64,000 nucleotides of DNA from Pseudomonas extremaustralis. GTDB lineage: Bacteria > Pseudomonadota > Gammaproteobacteria > Pseudomonadales > Pseudomonadaceae. Positions 37,585 through 48,703 of the stretch are shown here, one piece after another. A model generated the notes under the pieces. The model made no database searches. It had not been told where the DNA came from and saw nothing but the letters and a program-made list of their open reading frames with translations. Location: contig NZ_LT629689.1 in assembly GCF_900102035.1 (NCBI RefSeq), forward strand, positions 868,001 through 932,000, given 5' to 3'. Position numbers and translations under genes: made by a program. Position 1 is the first letter of the stretch. Each line of letters starts with the position of its first letter.

Positions 37585-37857
37585 GTGAACAAGTCGGAAC
37601 TGATTGATGCTATCGCCGCATCCGCTGATATCCCGAAAGCTGCTGCTGGCCGTGCGCTGGACGCAGTAATCGAATCCGTCACTGGCGCTCTGAAGGCCGG
37701 CGACTCTGTGGTGTTGGTAGGCTTCGGTACTTTCTCTGTGACTGACCGTCCAGCGCGTACTGGCCGTAACCCACAGACTGGCAAAGCACTGCAAATCGCT
37801 GCTGCCAAGAAACCAGGTTTCAAAGCCGGTAAAGCCCTGAAAGAAGCTGTTAACTAA
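37585..37857 (+). CDS. hupB: DNA-binding protein HU-beta
   Basis: 90 residues from the GTG at 37585 (GGGGACTTAGA upstream); this start gives the classic [16 protein letters not shown] beginning. The HU signature [21 protein letters not shown] forms the DNA-gripping arms. HU bends DNA and compacts the nucleoid. Position after lon is conserved in pseudomonads. The frame extends upstream but without homology. Confidence 0.97.
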   Translation: MNKSELIDAIAASADIPKAAAGRALDAVIESVTGALKAGDSVVLVGFGTFSVTDRPARTGRNPQTGKALQIAAAKKPGFKAGKALKEAVN

Positions 37858-37900
37858 GCGTCGATCAAGCCTTACCTACCCGGGTCGGACGCCGTCCGGC

Positions 37901-37985
37901 CTGGCAGCGGAGCGGCAGCTGACCCATGTATCCATCGGGTCACCAAGCCGGGGGTGTGGGTTAAACCCCCCGTCCGCTCCGCCAG
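37901..37985 (+). ncRNA. Candidate structured RNA between hupB and ppiD
   Basis: CTGGC plus GCGGAGCGG at 37901-37915 pair with CCGCTCCGCCAG at 37974-37985 (12 pairs, 3-base bulge). Inside lie two more hairpins: TGACCC/GGGTCA (37920-37942 area) and GGGGG/CCCCC (37950-37971 area). The result is a closed multi-arm junction of about 85 nt. It ends in CCGCCA but lacks a TTCRA T-loop and a normal anticodon arm, so it is not a tRNA. A strong terminator follows within 10 bp. It could be a hupB 3' element, a free small RNA or a ppiD leader. Confidence 0.45.
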
Positions 37986-37992
37986 TTACGAG

Positions 37993-38020
37993 AAGGCGCA
38001 TCCTCGGATGCGCCTTTCTT
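37993..38020 (+). terminator. Terminator downstream of hupB
   Basis: AAGGCGCATC and GATGCGCCTT form a 10-bp stem with a CTCG tetraloop, followed by TCTT. It ends the hupB transcript or the structured element before ppiD. Confidence 0.88.
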
Positions 38021-38086
38021 CTATCCGGACTCTACCCACGCTCCACGGTTGCCAATTTTTGAAGTTCAACCGTTTCTGGGGGACGC

Positions 38087-39961
38087 ATGCTGCAAAATAT
38101 CAGGGACAATTCACAAGGCTGGATTGCCAAGACCATTATCGGGATCATCGTCGCATTGATGGCGTTCACCGGTATCGAGGCCATTTTCCAGGCTTCGACC
38201 AATACCAAGCAGGACGTGGCCAAGGTCAATGGTGAAAAAATCACCCAGACCGAGCTGAGCCAGGCCGTCGACATGCAACGTCGCCAACTGATGCAACAGC
38301 TGGGCAAGGATTTCGATGCTTCGCTGCTGGACGAAAAACTGCTGCGCGATGCGGCGCTCAAGGGGCTGATCGACCGCAAGCTGCTCCTGCAAGGCGCGGC
38401 TGATTCCAAATTTGGCTTCTCTGAAGCGGAGCTGGATCAGGTGATCCTGCAGACGCCGGAATTCCAGGTGGATGGCAAGTTCAGCGCCGAGCGCTTTGAC
38501 CAGGTGATCCGTCAACTGGGTTACAGCCGTCTGCAGTTCCGTCAGATGATGACCCAGGAAATGCTGATCGGCCAGGTTCGTGCAGGCATCGCAGGCAGCG
38601 GTTTCGTGACCGATGCCGAAGTGCTGGCATTCGCCCGTCTGGAAAAACAGACCCGCGACTTCGCCACCGTCAACATCAAGGCCAACCCTGCAGCGGTGAA
38701 ACTCACCGACGATGAGGTCAAGGCTTATTACGACCAGCATGCCAAGGAGTTCATGACCCCTGACCAGGTGGTCATCGATTATCTGGAGCTGAAAAAGTCG
38801 TCCTTTTTCGACCAGGTCAGCGTCAAGGACGATGAACTGCAGGCGGCCTATCAGAAAGAAACCGCCAACCTCGCTGAACAGCGTCGCGCGGCGCATATCC
38901 TGATTGAAGTCAACGACAAGGTCACCGACGCGCAAGCCAAGGCCAAGATCGAGGAAATCCAGGCGCGCCTGGCCAAAGGCGAGAAATTCGACGCCCTGGC
39001 CAAGGAGTTCTCCCAGGACCCCGGTTCGGCCAACAATGGCGGCGATCTCGGGTTTGCAGGGCCTGGCGTCTACGACCCGGATTTCGAAACTGCCTTGTAC
39101 GCCTTGAACAAGGATCAGGTCTCGGCACCGGTGCGCAGTTCCTTCGGTTGGCACTTGATCAAGCTGTTGGGTGTCGAGGCTCCAGAAGTGCCGACGTTTG
39201 ACAGCCTCAAAGGCAAGCTGACCCGTGAACTCAAGACCCAACAGGTCGAGCAGCGTTTTGTTGAAGCTACCAAGCAACTCGAAGATGCGGCATTCGAAGC
39301 TTCCGACCTGGCTCAGCCAGCGTCTGACCTGAAATTGACCGTGCACACCTCCGCGCCGTTTGGCCGTGAGGGTGGCGAAGGTGTTACGGCCAACCGTGCC
39401 GTGGTCACCGCTGCGTTCAGCCCGGAAGTATTGGATGAAGGTGCCAATAGCACTGCCATCGAACTGGACCCGGAAACCGTCATCGTGCTGCGTGCCAAAG
39501 AGCACCTCAAACCTGCGCAACTGCCGTTGGAAAGCGTTGCCACGGCTATTCGTGCACAGATGACCAAGGAGCGCGCCAGCGCGACGGCCAAGACTCACGC
39601 TGACGAGTTGATCGCTAGCCTGCGTGACGGCAAGACCCCGCTGAACCAGCCGGTTGATGGCCAGGCGTGGAAAGTCACCGCGGCGGCTACCCGTGGCCAG
39701 GAATCGATCGATCCGGCCGTGCTGCAAGCCGTGTTCCGTATGCCCAAGCCTGCGGCGAAGGACAAACCGACCTTCAGCAGCGTGACCCTGGCTGACGGTA
39801 GCCTGGTAATCGTGCGCTTGAACGGCGTCAATGAAGCCGTTGCTCCAACGGACGAAGAAAAGGCGCAATACCGCCGTTTCCTCGCTTCCCGTATTGGTCA
39901 GCAGGACTTCGCGGCGTATCGCAAGCAACTGGAAGCCAAGGCTGACATCAAGAAGTACTGA
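38087..39961 (+). CDS. ppiD: Periplasmic peptidyl-prolyl isomerase/chaperone PpiD
   Basis: 624 residues. A single N-terminal helix ([23 protein letters not shown]) anchors it to the inner membrane; SurA-like chaperone regions surround a parvulin domain at about 265-360 ([35 protein letters not shown]). It assists proteins leaving the Sec channel. The length matches the family. A strong terminator follows 14 bp after the stop. Confidence 0.96.
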   Translation: MLQNIRDNSQGWIAKTIIGIIVALMAFTGIEAIFQASTNTKQDVAKVNGEKITQTELSQAVDMQRRQLMQQLGKDFDASLLDEKLLRDAALKGLIDRKLLLQGAADSKFGFSEAELDQVILQTPEFQVDGKFSAERFDQVIRQLGYSRLQFRQMMTQEMLIGQVRAGIAGSGFVTDAEVLAFARLEKQTRDFATVNIKANPAAVKLTDDEVKAYYDQHAKEFMTPDQVVIDYLELKKSSFFDQVSVKDDELQAAYQKETANLAEQRRAAHILIEVNDKVTDAQAKAKIEEIQARLAKGEKFDALAKEFSQDPGSANNGGDLGFAGPGVYDPDFETALYALNKDQVSAPVRSSFGWHLIKLLGVEAPEVPTFDSLKGKLTRELKTQQVEQRFVEATKQLEDAAFEASDLAQPASDLKLTVHTSAPFGREGGEGVTANRAVVTAAFSPEVLDEGANSTAIELDPETVIVLRAKEHLKPAQLPLESVATAIRAQMTKERASATAKTHADELIASLRDGKTPLNQPVDGQAWKVTAAATRGQESIDPAVLQAVFRMPKPAAKDKPTFSSVTLADGSLVIVRLNGVNEAVAPTDEEKAQYRRFLASRIGQQDFAAYRKQLEAKADIKKY

Positions 39962-39975
39962 TGTCGTTTTGAAAG

Positions 39976-40011
39976 AAAAAGCCCCCGGCCTGAAAAGACC
40001 GGGGGCTTTTT
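39976..40011. terminator. Bidirectional terminator ppiD / MFS gene
   Basis: AAAAAGCCCCCGG and CCGGGGGCTTTTT form a long GC-rich stem with A and T tracts on both sides. It serves the convergent ppiD and MFS transporter genes and touches the MFS stop codon. Confidence 0.93.
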
Positions 40012-41177
40012 CATGGGCGTTTGCCCAGCGCCAGCAGCATCAACAGCGCCACAGCCCAGGGAAAAGCCACGACGCCCCAGCTCTGTAATAGCAAACCGCC
40101 CGCCAAACCGCCTCCCGCAATGCCCAGGTTCCACACGGTCACCAGCATCGACTGTGCGGCGTCAGCCGACTCGCCGGCTGACTTGGCCAGCGCGGTTTGC
40201 AGCAGTGCCGGCAAACCACCGAATGCCAGGCCCCAAACCGCCACAGCGCTGTAGATGACTGTTGGCGAGTCGATCCAGAACACCAGCGACAGGGCCAGCA
40301 GGCCAAACAGCGAGCAACTGATCAGCACCAGCGGTCGCAGCCATCGATCGATCAGCAGCCCGACCAGCCAGATACCCAACAACGCCGACAGGCCAAATAC
40401 CAGCAGCACCCGGTCTATGTCGGCCTCGATTCCCGCTGGCGCCAGCAGAGGCGCGATGTAGGTGTAGAGAATGTTATGGGCCAGCACGTAGGTAAAGGTT
40501 ACCCATAGCACCGGACGAATACCCGGCAAGCCCAGCACTTGGCGCAATCCCAAACGTTTATCCGCCCGTTCGCCGGCAAAATCCGGCAGTTGCAGGCGCG
40601 CCCATATCAGCAGCACCAGCGTCAACCCGGTCATGATCGCAAAGCTCAGGCGCCAGCCAACGGTGGTACCGAGGAAAGTCCCCGCGGGCATGCCCAGTGA
40701 CAGCGCCAACGGTGCGCCCACCATCGCCACGGCAATGGCGCGACCTTGCAGGTGAGGGGCCACCATGCGGCTTGCATATCCGGCCAGCAACGCCCAGAGC
40801 AGCCCGGCGAACACACCGGCAAAAAAACGTGCCGTCAGGCTCAGGCCGTAGTGGCTCGAAAGCGCGGTCATGCTGTTGACCAGAGCAAAGCCGCCGATGG
40901 CGAGCAGCAGTAACGGGCGCCTGCGCCAGCCACGGGTCAGCAGGGTGAGGGGGATGGCCGCCAACAGCGATCCCAGGGCATAGACAGTGACCAATTGGCC
41001 TGCCAGCGCGGGCGACACACCGAGGCCTTCGCTCATTTGCGGCAGGAGTCCCGCAGGCATGGCTTCGGTGAGGATGGTAATGAAACCGGCGCATGCCAGG
41101 GCCAGCAAGCCACCCAGTGGCAGCGCATCAGGTTGGGCGGACACGGGGTTTTCGGTCAGAGAGGGGCTGTCGTTCAT
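40011..41177 (-). CDS. MFS efflux transporter (DHA1-type)
   Basis: 388 residues from the ATG at 41177, which gives a compact twelve-helix protein; the upstream extension has no features. Typical DHA1 phrases are ITILTEAMPAGLLPQMSEGLGVSPALAGQLVTVYALGS and LTLLTRGWRRRPLLL (motif A), and FFAGVFAGLLWALLAGYASR. It resembles YdhP/AraJ-like sugar or drug exporters. It is divergent from a LysR regulator 119 bp away that probably controls it. Substrate unknown. Confidence 0.88.
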   Translation of the reverse strand: MNDSPSLTENPVSAQPDALPLGGLLALACAGFITILTEAMPAGLLPQMSEGLGVSPALAGQLVTVYALGSLLAAIPLTLLTRGWRRRPLLLLAIGGFALVNSMTALSSHYGLSLTARFFAGVFAGLLWALLAGYASRMVAPHLQGRAIAVAMVGAPLALSLGMPAGTFLGTTVGWRLSFAIMTGLTLVLLIWARLQLPDFAGERADKRLGLRQVLGLPGIRPVLWVTFTYVLAHNILYTYIAPLLAPAGIEADIDRVLLVFGLSALLGIWLVGLLIDRWLRPLVLISCSLFGLLALSLVFWIDSPTVIYSAVAVWGLAFGGLPALLQTALAKSAGESADAAQSMLVTVWNLGIAGGGLAGGLLLQSWGVVAFPWAVALLMLLALGKRP

Positions 41178-41296
41178 GAGGTCGTATCCATGCAGAAGGT
41201 CAAGGACGCAGGGTAGAGGGCTGTGATGCACGGAAAAACAGGCTAAGGTTCCTGACTTATCGGACGTTGATGTCCGCAATAGGCAGGGATGGGGTC

Positions 41297-42196
41297 ATGG
41301 ACAGCTTGGGCAGCCTTTCGGTATTTGTGCAGGTGGCGGAGACGCGCAGCTTCACCGGCGCAGGCCGCGTGTTGGGGGTGTCGTCGTCGGCAGTGGGCAA
41401 AAGCATTGCGCGCATGGAAGAACGCCTGGGCGTGCGCTTGTTTCATCGCAGCACTCGCAGCATTACCTTGACCAGTGAAGGCTCGCTGTTTCTTGAGCGG
41501 TCGCGGCGTATTCTGGCGGAGGTGGAAGCGGCAGAGCGGGAGCTGACGCTGGCCAGCACCACGCCCAGGGGCAAGTTGCGCATCAGCGTGCCGCAAGTGC
41601 GGGGCTTGCTGATGCCGGTACTCAGCGCTTTTATGCGTGCTTATCCGGACATCGAGTTGGATGTGGATTTTTCCGACCGTATGGTGGACGTAATCGAGGA
41701 GGGTTTCGATGCGGTGATTCGTACCGGTAAGCCAGAAGATTCGCGCTTGATGGCCCGTCATCTGGGGCATTACCACCTGGTGCTGGTGGGCACGCCGGGG
41801 TACTTCCAGCAACACGGCACACCGAGCCTGCCCCGACACTTGAACGAGCATGCCTGCCTGCGCCACAAGTTCTGCGCCACGGGCAAGCTGGAACCCTGGC
41901 CCTTGCGGCTGGAGGCTGGCGCTGTGGAGCCCATGTTGCGCACCCCGTTGGTCAGCACCACGATCGAGTCCCTCAATCATGTGGTGCACGAAGGCTTGGG
42001 CATCGCCTGCCTGCCGGACTACATGGTCAATCAGGCCGTGGCAGAGGGACGCCTGCAACGGGTGCTGGATGACTATCTCGAGCATCAGGGCAGTTTCTGG
42101 ATGCTGTGGCCATCCAGTCGTCACGCTTCTGCCAAATTACGCGTGTTTATTGATCATATGTGCGCCGGGCTTTTTCCTGCAGGCCCCGCTGTGTAG
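41297..42196 (+). CDS. LysR-family regulator divergent to the MFS gene
   Basis: 299 residues from the ATG at 41297. The N-terminal winged helix is clear (LSVFVQVAETRSFTGAGRVLGVSSSAVGKSIARMEERLGVRLFHRSTRSITLTSEG). The C-terminal periplasmic-binding-like effector domain is of the group with DAVIRTGKPEDSRLMARHLG. Such regulators often control a divergent exporter or reductase; here that is the MFS transporter. Confidence 0.9.
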   Translation: MDSLGSLSVFVQVAETRSFTGAGRVLGVSSSAVGKSIARMEERLGVRLFHRSTRSITLTSEGSLFLERSRRILAEVEAAERELTLASTTPRGKLRISVPQVRGLLMPVLSAFMRAYPDIELDVDFSDRMVDVIEEGFDAVIRTGKPEDSRLMARHLGHYHLVLVGTPGYFQQHGTPSLPRHLNEHACLRHKFCATGKLEPWPLRLEAGAVEPMLRTPLVSTTIESLNHVVHEGLGIACLPDYMVNQAVAEGRLQRVLDDYLEHQGSFWMLWPSSRHASAKLRVFIDHMCAGLFPAGPAV

Positions 42197-42285
42197 GCCT
42201 GTGACGTTTTACCGACAGGAATGCGCGCGCCAAGGCCTCGTTCTGTTGCACAATACGGCCCTGACTGTTTTCCTCAGGATTTTCA

Positions 42286-43074
42286 ATGTCGACATCATTT
42301 CACTTGCGTAGCCTCGGGTTGGCGCTGGTGCTGGCGGGCGCTGCGGGCTGCTCGTCACCCAAGACCGCTATTTATGAACATGAGAGTTTCGACGACTCCG
42401 GCACGTTCTCGCGGGATTATCCGGTCTCCGATGTCGCCGCATGCGAAGCCGCCCGGCGTGCGTTGCTGAGCCAGGGTTACATCATCACCAGCAGCGATCC
42501 GAAACTGGTCGTGGGCAACAAGAGTTTCCAGCAGACCGGCGAGACTCACCTGCAGATCAGCTTCAACGTGGTGTGTGCCGACGACGGCAAAGGCAAGAAC
42601 CACTCGACGATGTTCGCCAACGCCTTGCAGGATCGCTATGCGCTGAAGAAGGTCAACAATTCCGCGAGCCTGGGTGTAGGCGTGCTGGGTTCGGTGTCGA
42701 TGCCGATCGGTTCCACCGATGACTCGATGGTGAAGGTGGCGAGCGAGACCGTCTCGGCGCCGAAGTTCTATGAGCGTTACTTTTCGTTGGTGGATTTGTT
42801 CCTGCCCCAGGAAGTGAAGAAGGCCGAGCACATTCCCGAGAAGCCAAAAGCCGAACTGGGTGTGCCTGAGCCTAAAGCAGCGCCGGCGGTCGAAAAGGTC
42901 GAGGCGCCGAAGGAGCAGCCCGCCGCCCCAGCGCCTGCAGCTTCCGAGCCCACCGCGCCGCAGCATGAGCCGGCACCGAGTGCCCCGCAACAAGAGCCGG
43001 CCCCAGCACCAACGAACTCGGAGCTGCCGGCCCCGACCGAGGCGATTCCGCCGTTGCCGACCCCTGCGCAGTGA
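42286..43074 (+). CDS. DUF2242-family lipoprotein with Pro/Ala/Glu-rich tail
   Basis: 262 residues. A lipoprotein signal ends at Cys22 (LAGAAGCSS). Residues about 30-185 form the conserved DUF2242 domain (CEAARRALLSQGYIITSSDPKLVVGNKSFQQ; YERYFSLVDLFLP). The last 75 residues are rich in Pro, Ala and Glu with repeated PAP/EPAP units, a likely extended periplasmic spacer. Function is not known. Confidence 0.8.
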   Translation: MSTSFHLRSLGLALVLAGAAGCSSPKTAIYEHESFDDSGTFSRDYPVSDVAACEAARRALLSQGYIITSSDPKLVVGNKSFQQTGETHLQISFNVVCADDGKGKNHSTMFANALQDRYALKKVNNSASLGVGVLGSVSMPIGSTDDSMVKVASETVSAPKFYERYFSLVDLFLPQEVKKAEHIPEKPKAELGVPEPKAAPAVEKVEAPKEQPAAPAPAASEPTAPQHEPAPSAPQQEPAPAPTNSELPAPTEAIPPLPTPAQ

Positions 43075-43241
43075 GAGGCCAGCCGGTGATGAGCCCCGGC
43101 TGATAAATTCTCCAGGCGCTACTACGTTTAATCCTGTAATGCAGGAACGTCACAGCGCTGACTTTTTTTCGTCATCGCGGCACTTTAGGCTGGTCTTGCA
43201 GGTCTTAATTGGCAGCTGCTTTGAACCCTAAGGAGCCTTAT

Positions 43242-43325
43242 ATGGACGATTACCAGGAAGAACTGCTCGAGTACCAGGCGTTTGAGTTGGACCCGCTGGA
43301 ACCGGACGACGCAACAGAGCTGTAA
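43242..43325 (+). CDS. 27-residue acidic small protein
   Basis: A very short frame with an excellent ribosome-binding site: AAGGAG, 6 bp, then ATG. The product has 27 residues, beginning MDDYQEELLEYQAFELDPL and ending PDDATEL. It is strongly acidic with no basic residue, quite unlike a random reading. It lies 8 bp before the stop of the convergent AraC-family gene. Function unknown. Confidence 0.6.
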   Translation: MDDYQEELLEYQAFELDPLEPDDATEL

Positions 43326-43333
43326 GACCGACT

Positions 43334-44368
43334 TCAGGCGGAATGCCGCTGACTGCGGCGAAATTCCCCTGGGGTCTGGTTGTTCCATCGCCGGAACGCC
43401 CGTTGGAAGGCCTGGGCCGAGGCAAAACCGAGCAAGTAGGCGATCTCGCCGAACGCCAGTTCCGTGTCGCGAATGTAGGTCATGGCCAGGTCGCGACGGG
43501 TATCGTTGAGAATGGCGCGGAACTGAGTACCTTCTTCGGCCAGTTTGCGGCGCAGCGTCCAGGTCGGCAGCTTCAAGCGTGCCGCCACTTCTTCCAGGTC
43601 GGGTTCCCGACCGCCATTGAGCATCGGCCCGAGCAAGCGGGTAATGCGCTCGCGCAGGCTGCGGGTGCGCGTCAGTTGCTCCAATTCCCGTTCACACAGT
43701 TGCAGCATCAGTTGCCAGGTACTCGGACAGTGCTGCGGGTTGCGCAGGGCCAGGGTTTGCTGGCTCAGACGCAATTGATTGACCTCGGCGCCGAAGTGGA
43801 CCGGGCTGTCACTCAGGATGCTGTACCGCTCGCTGTACTCGGGGGCGTCGAATTCGATGTCGATGCGCTGTGCCTGTACCGTCTGCTGGGCCAGGTTGGA
43901 CAATTGGTGCAGCCAGCCGGCAATGATCGAATCCACCACGAAACGGTTGTAGGCGTTGTAGGGGCTGATGGAGTAGAACCGCAGCCAGGCGCCTTCGGCA
44001 TCTTCATGCAAGCTCGATTGCCCGCGATAGTTGGAACCGTACAGGGCTTCGAAGCGGGTCAGCGTGCGTGCCGCCTCGCGTACGTTGGGCGCCTGGGCGG
44101 CGGTGACGCCGGCCAGCCCGGCCTGACTCAAACGGCTGAACTGGCCCATGCGCAGGCCGAGGCCGGGGTCGCCGGTAAGTTGGATGGCCCCATGGCCCAG
44201 GCGCATATAGCGCGGGATCGATAAGCGTGCTCCTGCCTCGGCAAGTCGCGCCGGGTCAAGGCCGTATTGCAGCAGCAGCGGTTGCGGGTCCAGGCCATGG
44301 CTGTGGACGGCATCGGCGAGGGTCTGCACGAAGCCTACCGACAGATCCCCCAGGCGCACCGGCTTCAA
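43334..44368 (-). CDS. AraC-family transcriptional regulator
   Basis: 344 residues. The N-terminal two thirds belong to the Arac_binding_3-type sensor (YMRLGHGAIQLTGDPGLGLRMGQ). The C-terminus has the paired helix-turn-helix (LEEVAARLKLPTWTLRRKLAEEG; FGEIAYLLGFASAQAFQRAFRRWNNQTPGEFR). The same order, AraC regulator - nitrilase-like gene - fadH, occurs in P. aeruginosa, so it may respond to fatty acids or related compounds; that is inference. Only 4 bp separate it from the upstream nitrilase-like gene stop, so the two are probably co-transcribed. Confidence 0.9.
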   Translation of the reverse strand: MKPVRLGDLSVGFVQTLADAVHSHGLDPQPLLLQYGLDPARLAEAGARLSIPRYMRLGHGAIQLTGDPGLGLRMGQFSRLSQAGLAGVTAAQAPNVREAARTLTRFEALYGSNYRGQSSLHEDAEGAWLRFYSISPYNAYNRFVVDSIIAGWLHQLSNLAQQTVQAQRIDIEFDAPEYSERYSILSDSPVHFGAEVNQLRLSQQTLALRNPQHCPSTWQLMLQLCERELEQLTRTRSLRERITRLLGPMLNGGREPDLEEVAARLKLPTWTLRRKLAEEGTQFRAILNDTRRDLAMTYIRDTELAFGEIAYLLGFASAQAFQRAFRRWNNQTPGEFRRSQRHSA

Positions 44369-44372
44369 GGCG

Positions 44373-45503
44373 CTACAGCCAGATATTCAGCAAACGCGCG
44401 CCACGGGCGTCGCCGTCGGCGCTGATTTGGCCATGGCTGCTGAGGAAGCTGTGCCCGGCGGTACCCAGGTCCCAGAACTGCCCGCGCAGAAATACGCTCA
44501 TACCGGCGACGGCGTGGCTGACCGGTTGCTGGCTGATCAGCGTAAGGCGCCGCCACGCTTCGCCCTCGCTGAGTTCTTCAGGCTTGAGGCTCACTTGCGG
44601 CGGCGTCGACACGCTTTTGAAGCCGCGCCAGGGTCGGTCCCACGTATCACGACCCAGCACAAAGGCCGGCACGGCGATCAGTTGCGCGCCGCGCTCGTTG
44701 AGTTTGCGGTAGTTGTCCGGGTACCAGCTGTCACTGCCCACCAGCACGCCCAAGCGGCCGGCCGGAGTGTCGAACACGTTGACGAGGTTTTCATCGCCGG
44801 ACTCGATAAAGCCGCGTTCATCGTAAATCGGATAGAACTGGCGCTGCGGCTCGCCGATGGGCAAACCGTCCGCGGCAAACACCACGCTGGCGTTGTACAG
44901 CGCACCATGACCGACCTGCAATTGGCCCTGGCTGACACTCGGGTTCGGCAAGGCGATGGAGCCGGCCACCAGCGTGACGCCGAACTCCTTGGCCAGACCG
45001 CCGAACAGCACCTGGTAGTCCCGCGCCATGGCCGGGGCTTTCATGCGCAGGTAGGCGTCGTCGGTACGATTGTCGCCGGTGGCGCTGATCCAGGCGCGCA
45101 GGAACAGCACCGGGTTGCTGGCCGACAGCCAGTTCATCGCATCCTTGGCATGCAGTGCCTGGTACACCTCGTTCTTTTCACCGGCCAGCATTAGCCATGT
45201 GCCGATATGTTCGGGCAGCACCACGATGGTCTTGTCGTTGATCAGCCCCTGTTCCCGTGCCTTTTGCAGATAGGCCGCGAGTTTCAGGTGCAGGCGTTCC
45301 AGGCTCTGGTAGTCGGCGGGGAACAGCTCCGGCTGGACCCCCAGCAGATTGCCGCGATCGGCGGGCAGGCCTTCATTCAGGGCGAGGGTGATGCGCAGGT
45401 CCGACAGGTAATGCGCCACGGGGCGTTCCTGGGTCCAGACCAGATACGCGGCGACGGCGGCAACCAGGGCCATGGAGAGGGTGAAGCCAAGAAGTTTACG
45501 CAT
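44373..45503 (-). CDS. Membrane-anchored nitrilase-fold protein without catalytic residues
   Basis: 376 residues from the ATG at 45503. An N-terminal helix (LLGFTLSMALVAAVAAYLVW) anchors a carbon-nitrogen hydrolase fold. Glu98 of the triad is kept (VVLPEHIGTW). In the segment where the nucleophile belongs (usual pattern ICxDxxFPE) it reads VGSDSWYPD, so Gly256 replaces Cys; in the Lys segment it reads PQRQFYP, without Lys. It is therefore unlikely to hydrolyse amides or nitriles. Located between an AraC regulator and divergent fadH, it may be a binding or sensing protein. Confidence 0.78.
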   Translation of the reverse strand: MRKLLGFTLSMALVAAVAAYLVWTQERPVAHYLSDLRITLALNEGLPADRGNLLGVQPELFPADYQSLERLHLKLAAYLQKAREQGLINDKTIVVLPEHIGTWLMLAGEKNEVYQALHAKDAMNWLSASNPVLFLRAWISATGDNRTDDAYLRMKAPAMARDYQVLFGGLAKEFGVTLVAGSIALPNPSVSQGQLQVGHGALYNASVVFAADGLPIGEPQRQFYPIYDERGFIESGDENLVNVFDTPAGRLGVLVGSDSWYPDNYRKLNERGAQLIAVPAFVLGRDTWDRPWRGFKSVSTPPQVSLKPEELSEGEAWRRLTLISQQPVSHAVAGMSVFLRGQFWDLGTAGHSFLSSHGQISADGDARGARLLNIWL

Positions 45504-45655
45504 GGGGCAACAGACAACAGACCGTGTGCTGGGTTCGTCGACTAGGGTAGGGCCCATGTACCGGCTTGCCAAGGGGCGCTGTGCATTTGGATCAATAACT
45601 TGTCAGTTTCGGTCATTGAGCGGTAATCCATCGCCTCTTAGTCTGTGGGACATAA

Positions 45656-47755
<2,100 letters not shown>

Positions 47756-47765
47756 GACCAGGGAA

Positions 47766-47794
47766 GGGGCGGTGTTAGACTACCGCCCCTTTTT
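47766..47794 (+). terminator. Terminator of fadH
   Basis: GGGGCGGT and ACCGCCCC form an 8-bp GC stem with a short loop, then five T residues, 10 bp past the fadH stop and 18 bp before the next ATG. Confidence 0.9.
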
Positions 47795-47812
47795 CATGCA
47801 GACGCCGCTCCG

Positions 47813-48703
47813 ATGGGTCCTTTCGATTGGCTTCCCCGTGCCCCGCTTGAATCCGTGCAGCTGGATTGGCTCAACGGCGTCGAGTTGGCCGTGCTGCGCC
47901 TGGATCGCATCGACCCGCTGATCAGCGGCAACAAGTGGTTCAAGCTCACCGAGCACCTGGCCTTGGCGCAGCAGGCCGGCGCCAGCGGGATCATCAGCCT
48001 TGGCGGCGCTTACTCCAACCATCTGCATGCACTGGCGGCGGCGGGGAAACGCTTTGGTTTTCCCACCGTCGGCTTGTTGCGTGGTCATCCCCAAGACACC
48101 CCCACCGTGCTCGACCTGAAAGCCTTCGGCATGCAACTGCATTGGCTCGGCTACGGCGGCTATCGCGCGCGCCACGCGGCGGATTTCTGGACGCCGTGGC
48201 GCGAGCGATACCCGGGTTTCTATCCGGTGCCCGAAGGCGGTGGCGGGATGGCCGGGGCGTTGGGATGCGCTGTCTTGGTCGAACAGGCCCGCCAGCAATT
48301 GAGCGATGTGGGCTGGGCCGATTACGACGCCTGGTGGTTGGCGGCAGGCACCGGGACTACGCTGGCGGGTCTGGCGCTCGCGGAAGCGTGCGCGCGCCCG
48401 GTGTACGGTGCGCTGGCGGTGCCGGATGATCACGGCGTCGCACAGAACGTGCAGGCCCTCGTAACGGGTGGGTATGCGTTGCTGGACGCCAGCCGGGGAG
48501 GCTTTGCGAAGGTCGATCCGCTATTGCTCGAATTTATCGAAACCACCGAGCAGGCCTGCGGTGTACCTCTGGAGCCGCTCTACACCGGTAAAGCGTTGCT
48601 GGCGTTGAAGCAACAGATCGAGGCCGGGCGCTTCGCCCCCGGCACTCGCCTGATCTTCGTGCACACCGGCGGCCTGCAGGGCCGCCGAGGTTTGGCGGTC
48701 TAG
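47813..48703 (+). CDS. PLP-dependent ACC-deaminase/D-cysteine desulfhydrase family protein
   Basis: 296 residues of fold-type II PLP enzymes. The PLP Lys is in SGNKWFKL and the Ser/Asn loop in LGGAYSNHLHALAAAG. The phosphate-binding Gly-rich loop is AAGTGTTLAGLAL. True ACC deaminases are near 338 residues with defined Lys/Tyr/Glu positions that I cannot confirm in this shorter form, so D-cysteine desulfhydrase or another D-amino acid lyase is equally likely. It overlaps the convergent cytochrome b561 stop by 4 bp. Confidence 0.8.
   Translation: MGPFDWLPRAPLESVQLDWLNGVELAVLRLDRIDPLISGNKWFKLTEHLALAQQAGASGIISLGGAYSNHLHALAAAGKRFGFPTVGLLRGHPQDTPTVLDLKAFGMQLHWLGYGGYRARHAADFWTPWRERYPGFYPVPEGGGGMAGALGCAVLVEQARQQLSDVGWADYDAWWLAAGTGTTLAGLALAEACARPVYGALAVPDDHGVAQNVQALVTGGYALLDASRGGFAKVDPLLLEFIETTEQACGVPLEPLYTGKALLALKQQIEAGRFAPGTRLIFVHTGGLQGRRGLAV

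Noticed and set aside
37901..37985. tRNA-like gene between hupB and ppiD
   Set aside because: It ends in CCGCCA and has a closing stem, but no TTCRA T-loop, no 7-base anticodon loop in the right place and no discriminator geometry. Kept only as a structured-RNA candidate.
38111..39928. A 605-codon open frame antisense to ppiD
   Set aside because: Shadow of PpiD; no ribosome-binding site and no family features.
47813..48703. True ACC deaminase (acdS)
   Set aside because: The protein is about 40 residues shorter than AcdS and the key substrate residues cannot be confirmed; the family-level name is safer.
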